The notes beneath the pieces were generated by a model, which saw only the letters and a program-made list of their open reading frames with translations, was not told the origin of the DNA and did no database searches. This document shows, in pieces, positions 50,860 through 57,742 of a stretch of DNA of 57,742 bases. Origin of the DNA: Glaciihabitans sp. (GTDB lineage: Bacteria; Actinomycetota; Actinomycetes; Actinomycetales; Microbacteriaceae); assembly GCA_025465535.1 (NCBI GenBank), contig JAODMY010000067.1, positions 1-57,742 of the forward strand, in the 5' to 3' direction. Every line of letters starts with the position of its first letter. Position 1 is the stretch's first letter. Position numbers and translations under genes: made by a program.

Positions 50860-51728
50860 GCTCGGTCCTGACCGTGGAGCGGATGATCGTGGGATGACTG
50901 CGCACTCAGTAGCGGGCCAGCTGCCGGTGTTGCGCTGTCGGGGGTGTCGCCTGCGACGACAAGGACCCGACCTTCGGCCCGGATGACCTGGATGGGGCGA
51001 CCGTAAAGTTGGGTCAGCACTTCGGTGCGAGCCACCTCGTCCGTGGTACCGACGGCGGCCTTACCTCCAGCCAGGTAAACGATGCGGTCCATCACGGGCA
51101 ACAGCGGGTTCATGTCATGCGCGGTCAGCACAATCGCGACACCCCGCTGTGCGCATACGTCTCCGAGAAGGGTGACGATGTCGTGGGTGCTGGCCGGGTC
51201 AAGATTCGCGAGCGGCTCGTCGAGCAGCAGCAAACGGGGAGAACTGATCAGGGCGTGTGCAAGGAGGATGCGTTGTTGCTGCCCGCCGGAAAGTTGCCCG
51301 ATCCGCTTGTCAGCGAAACCGAGTCCGCCCACCGCAGCGAGGATTTCCTCGACTGCCTCGCCCTGTTGATTCGAGCGGATTGGGATACCGAGGCGTTGCC
51401 CGTCGAGGCCGAGCGCGACGACGTCGCGCGCCCGCAAAGGGACGTCAGCGTCGAGGCCGACTTTTTGCGGCAGGTACCCGATGACTCCGGCTCTGCGGCG
51501 CCCGCGGATGCCGGCGATGGTGACCCTGCCCGAGGTGGGTCTCAGCAGGCCCAGGATCAACCTCAGCAGGGTTGTCTTGCCCGCCCCGTTTGACCCGATG
51601 AGGCCGACGAACTCGCCAGGGCGGACGGAGAAGTCAACGTGGGAGAGGATCTCACGGCCGGATAGCCACACCCCGACGTCGCGGACGGTGAGGACGGCGT
51701 CCGAGACGTCGGTGGTATGAGTGCTCAT
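50856..51728 (-). CDS. Metal ABC transporter ATP-binding protein
   Basis: 290 residues. Walker A GLIGSNGAGKTTLLRL, signature LSGGQQQRILLAHAL and Walker B RLLLLDEPLANLD, then the H-loop His in TAHDMN. Length and order fit ZnuC/MntB types. 9 bp after the lipoprotein gene. Confidence 0.95.
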   Translation of the reverse strand: MSTHTTDVSDAVLTVRDVGVWLSGREILSHVDFSVRPGEFVGLIGSNGAGKTTLLRLILGLLRPTSGRVTIAGIRGRRRAGVIGYLPQKVGLDADVPLRARDVVALGLDGQRLGIPIRSNQQGEAVEEILAAVGGLGFADKRIGQLSGGQQQRILLAHALISSPRLLLLDEPLANLDPASTHDIVTLLGDVCAQRGVAIVLTAHDMNPLLPVMDRIVYLAGGKAAVGTTDEVARTEVLTQLYGRPIQVIRAEGRVLVVAGDTPDSATPAAGPLLSAQSSHDHPLHGQDRA

Positions 51729-51737
51729 CTTCAGTGG

Positions 51738-52667
51738 TTACAGTTTCGCTGTCGAGGTTCCGTCGGTGACGGCTTTTTTCAGTGCGTTTAGTTCCGCCAT
51801 CATCCAGGTCTGGTAGGTGTAGCCGGGCGTAGGCATCGTCTCATACACGCCCACCACCGGGATGTTGTTCTGGTGCGCTAGCGCGAGGTACTTCGCCGTG
51901 ATGGCGTCCGTGACCTGCTCGTTGTAGACGAACACCTTCACTGACTTGTTAGTGAACAGCGAATCCTGCGTGGCGCTGTCCTGCGGGGACGGATCCGTGT
52001 CGTTCATGATCGCCGCCTGCAATGAGAAGGGTGTCTTGATGTCGGCCCCCGCCGCCTGCAACATGTAATCCCCTACGGGCTCAGTCACTGCAACCGTTGT
52101 GCCCGGGTATGCGGACTTGAATGATGCAAGGGCATCAGTCCACGCGGTCAGGGAGTCGTCGAATGTCTTCAGATTCGACTCGAAGTAGGCCTTGTGGGCC
52201 GGCTGGATCGAAGACAGGTCCGCAGCGATCTGTTTTGCCACTGCCGGCATGGTCTTCGGGTCATACCAAAGGTGCGGGTTGGGCGTGCTGTCGGGAAGAC
52301 CCAGCACGTTCTGCGCGACGATTACCTTGCGGCTCGAGGAGCTCGATGCGGATTCAATCTTCGTCATGAAGGCGTCGTATCCGAGCCCGTTCTGCACGAT
52401 CAACTGCGCGGCGCTCACGGTTTTCGCCACAGAAGCGCTCGCCTCAAAAGTGTGCGGGTCGGTGTTGGGGTTATTCATGATGGCGGTGGTGGTGACATAT
52501 TTGCCGCCGACCTGCGAGATGACGCTCGCATATTCGTTCTCCGCCCCCACAGCCTGGATTTTTGCGTTATCAGCGGACGCGGACGAGGTTGTGCTCGAGC
52601 ATCCCGCTAACGAAAGGGATACTGCGGCGGTGGCGATGACGGCCACCATCACTTTCTTGATCTGCAC
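51738..52667 (-). CDS. Metal ABC transporter substrate-binding lipoprotein (ZnuA/TroA-like)
   Basis: About 309 residues. Lipobox LSLAGCSS. Family metal ligands are His in NTDPHTFEAS and His in NPHLWYDP; the third, usually His, is in a VAVTEPVGDYMLQAAG segment where Glu stands, and the Asp/Glu near the end is less clear. There is no His-rich loop. Start taken at GTG 52667, with GGA upstream; ATG 52682 in the same frame is an alternative. Two Zur-like boxes lie before it. Zinc is favoured by that regulation, manganese is not excluded. Confidence 0.88.
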   Translation of the reverse strand: MQIKKVMVAVIATAAVSLSLAGCSSTTSSASADNAKIQAVGAENEYASVISQVGGKYVTTTAIMNNPNTDPHTFEASASVAKTVSAAQLIVQNGLGYDAFMTKIESASSSSSRKVIVAQNVLGLPDSTPNPHLWYDPKTMPAVAKQIAADLSSIQPAHKAYFESNLKTFDDSLTAWTDALASFKSAYPGTTVAVTEPVGDYMLQAAGADIKTPFSLQAAIMNDTDPSPQDSATQDSLFTNKSVKVFVYNEQVTDAITAKYLALAHQNNIPVVGVYETMPTPGYTYQTWMMAELNALKKAVTDGTSTAKL

Positions 52668-52708
52668 TGTGGGACATTCCAATCTTGGGACAATTCGCTG
52701 CGGCGCTA

Positions 52709-52725
52709 TTGATAACGATTATCAA
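52709..52725. promoter_or_regulatory. Zur-type box 1
   Basis: TTGATAACGATTATCAA, a perfect 7-3-7 palindrome, 42-58 bp before the lipoprotein start. Typical of Fur-family sites. Confidence 0.75.
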
Positions 52726-52794
52726 CCGCAATTGGATGCTACTACAGCGGCGACCTCACGAATGCACGAATAAGCGCGTGCACTTGACTGCTAA

Positions 52795-52811
52795 TCGATA
52801 ACGATTGTCAT
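52795..52811. promoter_or_regulatory. Zur-type box 2
   Basis: TCGATAACGATTGTCAT matches box 1 at 14 of 17 positions and is 86 bp from it. It may assist repression of the same operon. Confidence 0.6.
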
Positions 52812-52988
52812 TCACGATAGCAGGAACTAGTCCCAACGAATGCAGACAGCGGACCCCGGCAGGCGACGCACCGATCCCGACCCGCGCAGCCGATAGCGGG
52901 ACGACATTCTTGGACTGATCAAAGGAGGGCAGCCGGCCAATTTCGGCTCAGGACATTCATCTCGCCGCGCACCAGACCACCGGTTGCT

Positions 52989-53399
52989 CTAGCGCGCGGT
53001 GGACCGCCGGATCGCCTCGCAATCGGCGCACCGCCCGTACATGTCGAGGACATGCCTCACTGGCGTGAAGCCATTCGTCTGGCTGACCTTCTGCACCCAT
53101 TCCTCAACCGGGACCTCCACCTCAACGGTTTTCCCGCAGTCAACGCAGACCAGGTGGTGGTGGTGTTCGCCACTGCCGCAATAACGGAAGAGCTGCCCGG
53201 TGCCGCTCTGCAGCACGTCTGCTTCTCCCGTTTGGGACAGGTCGTTCAGGCTCCGATAGACGGTCGCCAACCCGATCGTCGAGCCTTTGTCCCGCAGGCG
53301 AGCATGCAGGTCCTGGGCCGAGATGAAGTCGGTTGATTTTTCCAGAGCGGACCGCACCGCAGCTTTCTGTTCTGTCTGCCGGTGAGTGACCTCAACCAT
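52989..53399 (-). CDS. zur: Fur family regulator, probable Zur
   Basis: 136 residues. Winged helix (KAAVRSALEKSTDFISAQDL, GLATVYRSLNDLSQTGEADV) and C-terminal metal domain with HHHHLVCVDC and MYGRCADC, the two CxxC zinc pairs. Adjacent to the metal ABC operon with Fur-type boxes between, so zinc uptake regulation is the best reading. Fur or Mur are the alternatives. GTGAGG lies ahead of ATG 53399. Confidence 0.88.
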   Translation of the reverse strand: MVEVTHRQTEQKAAVRSALEKSTDFISAQDLHARLRDKGSTIGLATVYRSLNDLSQTGEADVLQSGTGQLFRYCGSGEHHHHLVCVDCGKTVEVEVPVEEWVQKVSQTNGFTPVRHVLDMYGRCADCEAIRRSTAR

Positions 53400-53548
53400 C
53401 AGAACACCTCACTTTCGGGTCTCGTTCCTGACCCGTTAGCGTACCTGACGACAGGGCCGTAGTGAGTTGCGTTCTCAATAGCGCCGCCATCATCCCCTGA
53501 CCTCCCCTAGCCCGATACGCCTCATCGAAAGATTCTCGCGCAGGACGC

Positions 53549-55009
53549 CTAGGGTTTGGCGGCAATGAAGAGATTGCTGATGAGTGCGTCGTTGTCGCCG
53601 AGGGCGAGCACCACGTCCCCGGGTTGGAACGTCGTGGATCCGCGTACCTGGACGAGTTCTCCGTCACGGTTGATCATGCTGATCCAGCCCTCTTCTCCGA
53701 GGTTTAGGTCCGCGACGGTGGCACCGGATGCAGGAGAACCCGGCTCGACGGTGTAGCGCTGGAGCCCTTGCGGCTCCTGGTTGAATCGCAGGCCGAGCGC
53801 CCAGGGTTCCGGCTCGACCAGGCGGGTGGGTATCCGGAAGATCTTCGCGAAGAGAGGCACGAGCCCGCCCTGGAGGATGACCGAGATGAGCACAACGACG
53901 AAGATGATCGCGTAGATGCGGGATGCGCCGGGAATGTGCGCCTGCAGGATGAACATGCCAAGCAGGATGGGAACGGCGCCCTTCAGCCCCGCCCAGAGGA
54001 TGAAAGCCCGTTCGCCCATTCTGAGCTTGATCGGCACGATCACGAGGCCGACGAATAGGGGACGGATCACCAGGATGAGCAACGCAGCGATTCCGACGCC
54101 GGTCCAGATCACATCGGGTCGGAATACGTTGTCGAGGTTCACGCTGAGGCCGAGGACCGAGAATGCGATGATCTCGGCCACGCTGGCGACCCCGGCGCTG
54201 AACCGTTCGACCTCCCGTTTGTACGGTGCTCGCGCGTCCCCGACCAGGATTCCGGCGAGGAGGACGGCGAGGAACCCCGATCCGCCGAGGAGGGCCGCCG
54301 CCGCGTAGATGACGGCTGCGCAGGCGATAGTTCGAACCGCGTACAGGGCTTCGTTCGGCAGCGACACGTGGCGCATGAGTTTGGACAACCCATACCCGCC
54401 CACAATTCCGACGGCGGCACCGATGCCCAGTTGCAAGGCAAACTCTCCGACGCCTCCCCAGACGGCGCCCGCGCCGGTTCCGGTCGCGGCAACGAGGCTG
54501 ACCATGAGCGCGATGCCCACCGGGTCGTTGGCGCCGGACTCGCCCTCCAGGATGGTGCCGGTTCGCCCTGAAATCTCTCGCTTACCGAGGACCGAGAAGA
54601 CGACGGCCGGATCGGTTGGGGACAGTGCCGCCCCGATGAGCAGTGCCGGTCTCCAGTCGAAGCCGAACAGGAAATGCGCGGCGACCGCGAGGGCGGCCGC
54701 GGTGACCGCGGTGCCGGCGACTCCGATCCAGGTGATCGCACCGGCCGAGGCGCGGAAGCGGCGCCACCCGATGTGCATTCCACCGTCGAAGAGGATGAAC
54801 AGCAGCGCTATCGAGACGATTCGTTCCTCGACGGCGACCGAGGTGCCACCAACGCCGGGCACGAATCTTGCGGCCACGGTTGCAGCGATCAGGAACAAGG
54901 CAGGGGCGGGAACTCGGATCCAAGCGCTGATCCGGTTCGACAGCACAGCCACAACAATGGCCGTGGCGACCACGAAAACGGTCACGGTGAATGAGTTGGC
55001 GCCCGTCAT
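53549..55009 (-). CDS. CPA1 family Na+(K+)/H+ antiporter with C-terminal RCK_C domain
   Basis: 486 residues. About 12-13 hydrophobic helices, with the ion-binding pair in SPTDPAVVFSVLG and the conserved ILEGESGANDPVGIAL. After the membrane part, an RCK_C (TrkA-C) domain at about residues 410-486 (SGATVADLNLGEEGWISMIN, GSTTFQPGDVVLALGDNDAL) could bind a nucleotide ligand. NhaP2/CvrA-type proteins have this layout and export K+ or Na+. Start ATG 55009 chosen over an extension to 55108. Confidence 0.9.
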   Translation of the reverse strand: MTGANSFTVTVFVVATAIVVAVLSNRISAWIRVPAPALFLIAATVAARFVPGVGGTSVAVEERIVSIALLFILFDGGMHIGWRRFRASAGAITWIGVAGTAVTAAALAVAAHFLFGFDWRPALLIGAALSPTDPAVVFSVLGKREISGRTGTILEGESGANDPVGIALMVSLVAATGTGAGAVWGGVGEFALQLGIGAAVGIVGGYGLSKLMRHVSLPNEALYAVRTIACAAVIYAAAALLGGSGFLAVLLAGILVGDARAPYKREVERFSAGVASVAEIIAFSVLGLSVNLDNVFRPDVIWTGVGIAALLILVIRPLFVGLVIVPIKLRMGERAFILWAGLKGAVPILLGMFILQAHIPGASRIYAIIFVVVLISVILQGGLVPLFAKIFRIPTRLVEPEPWALGLRFNQEPQGLQRYTVEPGSPASGATVADLNLGEEGWISMINRDGELVQVRGSTTFQPGDVVLALGDNDALISNLFIAAKP

Positions 55010-55484
55010 CGAGCATCCGTGCGGTCGTGTGATCGACGAGTGGATCGGGTCACGGCGACCTCCAGCTGGGTACGGACAAGACATTGCCGACCAGTCTTCC
55101 CGGCGCACCTAGAGGGCTGTGATCCCTCACGATGAACATACCGTGGAGTTCCGACGATCGCCGCGTCCGTAGCCGTGGGGCGGTTCAGTTGGCGCGCCAT
55201 AACGGTGCGAGGCACCGGAACTTCAGTCTCGGTGCCTCCGGCAGGTGGTTAGGCCTGGGCCTGGTCAAAAGCGCAGAGGGCGTGGTCGACCTGACAGTAG
55301 TTGCCGCCACGCCAATGGTGCACTGACAACTAGCGTCAGGTCACCGGGCGCAGTGGGCGGCTGGAGAGATCGCCACCGTTAGATGGGCATGCACTACTAA
55401 CAACAAGCCTCCCCTGAGAGCGCTGCCCTGTTCTCCGCCAAAGAAGGCGCGTCGCCGGGTTCCTCACCTCTGTGACGAGCCGCC
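55010..55484. other. Intergenic region with a 9-bp-arm inverted repeat
   Basis: Nothing coding is convincing. GAGGCACCG (55209-55217) and CGGTGCCTC (55230-55238) can pair around a 12-nt loop upstream of the antiporter. No known riboswitch consensus was recognised. A 64-codon plus frame at 55132-55326 has no motif. Confidence 0.5.
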
Positions 55485-55516
55485 GGTCGCCGACCGACGC
55501 GAGTCGGCCGGCGACC
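55485..55516 (-). terminator. Strong GC-rich hairpin after the alpha/beta hydrolase gene
   Basis: Arms 55485-55498 and 55503-55516 pair at 13 of 14 positions around a 4-nt loop, 7 bp past the hydrolase stop. There is no T-tract, so it may be a non-canonical terminator. Confidence 0.55.
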
Positions 55517-55523
55517 TCGGCTG

Positions 55524-56372
<849 letters not shown>

Positions 56373-56388
56373 CTACTTTCTTCTCATC

Positions 56389-56404
56389 GAGAACGATCGT
56401 TCTC
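56389..56404. promoter_or_regulatory. TetR operator copy 1
   Basis: GAGAACGATCGTTCTC, a perfect 16-bp palindrome, 23 bp before the hydrolase start codon. Confidence 0.8.
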
Positions 56405-56423
56405 TTCTTTTGTTGCTACTATA

Positions 56424-56439
56424 GAGAACGACCGTTCTC
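56424..56439. promoter_or_regulatory. TetR operator copy 2
   Basis: GAGAACGACCGTTCTC, identical to copy 1 but for one base, 35 bp from it and 29 bp before the TetR start codon. Spacing of two sites suggests control of both promoters. Confidence 0.8.
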
Positions 56440-56467
56440 AACGCAAGATGAGTAGGAGATTTTCTTC

Positions 56468-57031
56468 TTGATCGATTCGGAAGAGGCTCGCGCCCAGGTG
56501 GTGCGGGCCGCAGACGCTCTCTTCTATCAGCGCGGTATCCAAGCCGTCGGAATGGATGCGGTGCGTAACGTCGCTGGCATATCTCTGAAACGGCTCTACT
56601 CGCTATTCCAGTCGAAGGATGCTCTGTTGGCGGAGGTCCTCAACGGACGAATAGTGGAGTGGAATGAGGGAGTCCTACGCGCGAGCTCCTCGGCCACCAC
56701 CCCGCGCGCCAAGCTGCTCGCGATCTACGATTTCCTGGACGGTTGGTTCCGGCAGGACGACTTTCGGGGTTGCGCCTTCATCAATTCCTTTGGCGAACTA
56801 GGCGCAGTGTCGCCCGACGTCGCGGAGATCGCCCGTCGGCAGAAGTTAGCGTTCCAGCACTACGTCGCGAGCCTCGTCAAAGAATTGGGTGGATCTCCTG
56901 TTCTGGCCGCCCAACTGGCGATCCTCGCCGAAGGTGCCCAGACGACCGCGGCAATCTCGGGGCGACCCGAAGCGGCATTCCAGGCTCGGGCTGCGGCCGA
57001 AGTGCTCATTGCGAGCGAGCTGGCCGCGTAG
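56468..57031 (+). CDS. TetR family transcriptional regulator
   Basis: 187 residues. Helix-turn-helix: AQVVRAADALFYQRGIQAVG, MDAVRNVAGISLKRLYSLFQ, SKDALLAEVL. C-terminal domain includes FRGCAFINSFGELG, with a Cys as possible redox or ligand site. Starts at TTG 56468, 8 nt after AGGAGA. Divergent from the alpha/beta hydrolase, with the operator pair in between. Confidence 0.92.
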   Translation: MIDSEEARAQVVRAADALFYQRGIQAVGMDAVRNVAGISLKRLYSLFQSKDALLAEVLNGRIVEWNEGVLRASSSATTPRAKLLAIYDFLDGWFRQDDFRGCAFINSFGELGAVSPDVAEIARRQKLAFQHYVASLVKELGGSPVLAAQLAILAEGAQTTAAISGRPEAAFQARAAAEVLIASELAA

Positions 57032-57184
57032 GTAGTGCGCCCTCCCTGCATCCATTCACTGTGGAAGCGATGCTCCCGCAACAGCGCGGGCGCAAGGACG
57101 TGAACTAATCGGGCACCTGCTCCGTTGAACCGTGTGTAGGCGTTCCTTCGGATGTTGCCCGAAACGCTCTCTCGCCTAAGCGGA

Positions 57185-57190
57185 TTGACA
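57185..57190 (+). promoter_or_regulatory. Possible -35 element upstream of the lipoprotein gene
   Basis: TTGACA at 57185-57190, 122 bp before ATG 57312. No strong -10 at the standard distance was found, so this is tentative. Confidence 0.25.
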
Positions 57191-57311
57191 TCTGACACCG
57201 CTTCAGTCGATGGGAAATACGGCAATCTCCATTGAACGTCGCAGCCGGTATCGCGCCGGCCCGACCCAACCGGGCGACCGGCCAATCCGTTCCATATCGA
57301 CTAGGACATCC

Positions 57312-57742
57312 ATGACCAACGCACCGCGCACCAGATCGCTCGCCCCCAGTCGAATCTCGGGTAGCAATCTTCGCCGCAGCCCGCTTCGCGCCAAGACCGC
57401 TGTCATCACCATTGCCGGCCTGGGCATCCTCGGAACAACCCTGGTCGGCTGCAGCGCCGCGGCCGCTCCGGCGAGGTCGTCAAACACCACGGCATCTACT
57501 GGCACAACGCCATCGAGCAGCGCCAGCACGGCGAGCGCGACACCAACAAGCAGTGCCAGCACGCCCGCCACCGACTCATCGTCATCGAGCAGCGCCAGCA
57601 AACCCGCCACCAGCACATCGTCGCCGAGCAGCGCCAGCAAGCCCGCCACCAGCACGCCCGCCACCGGCTCGAGCAGCGCCAGCAAACCCGCCACCAGCAG
57701 CTACAAGGACGGCAGCTACAGCCAGCAGGGAACCTACGCGTC
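57312..57742 (+). CDS. Ser/Thr-rich lipoprotein, probable FMN-binding-domain type, 3' end outside window
   Basis: My translation from ATG 57312 (AGGA upstream) gives a hydrophobic signal with a lipobox GTTLVGCSA (Cys near residue 47). It is followed by about 85 residues of Ser/Thr/Ala/Pro linker with repeated SSSASKPATS-type units. The visible end reads YKDGSYSQQGTYA, which resembles the opening of FMN-binding-type domains seen in actinobacterial lipoproteins. The rest is outside the window, so that domain call is tentative. Confidence 0.7.
   Translation, partial: MTNAPRTRSLAPSRISGSNLRRSPLRAKTAVITIAGLGILGTTLVGCSAAAAPARSSNTTASTGTTPSSSASTASATPTSSASTPATDSSSSSSASKPATSTSSPSSASKPATSTPATGSSSASKPATSSYKDGSYSQQGTYA

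Noticed and set aside
55010-55523. Possible c-di-AMP-type riboswitch ahead of the antiporter
   Set aside because: The conserved core sequences of that riboswitch class could not be found; only a simple 9-bp-arm inverted repeat is present.
57203-57694. Leucine-rich minus-strand frame that looks like a membrane repeat protein
   Set aside because: It is the complement of the lipoprotein's Ser/Ala repeats; the plus frame has a start, a ribosome site and a lipobox.
57552-57705. Repeats considered as a CRISPR array
   Set aside because: The repeats are in-frame coding units without regular unique spacers and no cas genes are near.

Overview
The window is high-GC DNA with tightly packed, often overlapping genes, from an actinomycete. 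A Microbacteriaceae-type soil or cold-environment organism is the best guess. The pointers are a DevR/DevS (DosR/DosS) pair, a universal stress protein, an ArsR-ArsC fusion beside an aquaporin, a DUF3494 ice-binding protein with an LALTG (class E sortase) tail, and ABC sugar importers without their own ATPase. The genus cannot be fixed from the sequence alone. There is no rRNA, prophage, CRISPR array or intact insertion sequence. One tRNA-Arg(ACG) is present.

Layout. 1-2.0 kb: a secreted S53 (sedolisin) protease running off the left edge, then tRNA-Arg with its own terminator. 2.0-11.4 kb: a carbon-source cluster with a metabolite/H+ symporter, aldo-keto reductase, TIM-barrel isomerase, dihydroxyacetone/erythrulose-type kinase, RpiB-type isomerase, a hydroxyacyl-CoA-dehydrogenase-like enzyme, a divergent lactonase-like amidohydrolase, an IclR regulator and an SDR. 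The kinase plus two isomerases match the known tetrulose (erythrulose) route to erythrose 4-phosphate. 11.5-16.9 kb: an orphan cytochrome b, a nitrilase/NCS1 permease pair, a MetX-like alpha/beta hydrolase and a secreted lysozyme-like protein.

17.0-25.7 kb: a DosR-type stress region with a universal stress protein, response regulator, GAF-GAF histidine kinase, DoxX-like protein, three-subunit NAD(P) transhydrogenase, a PNPOx-fold flavoprotein and a CoA-disulfide-reductase-like enzyme. Four sites resembling GGGACTTTNGGCACT lie in front of these units, so the sensor pair probably controls its neighbours. 25.7-27.2 kb: a compact arsenic module (aquaporin plus a divergent ArsR-ArsC fusion).

27.2-37.8 kb: a glycoside-uptake and hydrolysis locus. 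A lipoprotein, two permeases, a ROK regulator and a Gfo/Idh dehydrogenase are transcribed leftwards. A zinc-type alcohol dehydrogenase homologue, a TIM-barrel protein, a GH63-type hydrolase and a debranching-enzyme-like protein are transcribed rightwards from a shared control region. 37.8-43.2 kb: a CtaG-like membrane protein, a FadR-type regulator with an SDR and a four-carbon acid sugar kinase, a VOC protein and a phosphoribosyltransferase. 43.3-48.9 kb: the ice-binding protein, a VOC/HxlR pair, a decaying pair of paralogous membrane genes, a MORN-repeat protein and a cupin/TetR divergent pair.

49.1-53.4 kb: a complete zinc/manganese ABC importer with two Zur-type boxes and a Fur-family regulator. 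53.5-57.7 kb: a CPA1 Na+/H+ antiporter with an RCK_C domain, an alpha/beta hydrolase divergent from a TetR regulator with two matched 16-bp operators, and the start of a Ser/Thr-rich lipoprotein at the right edge.
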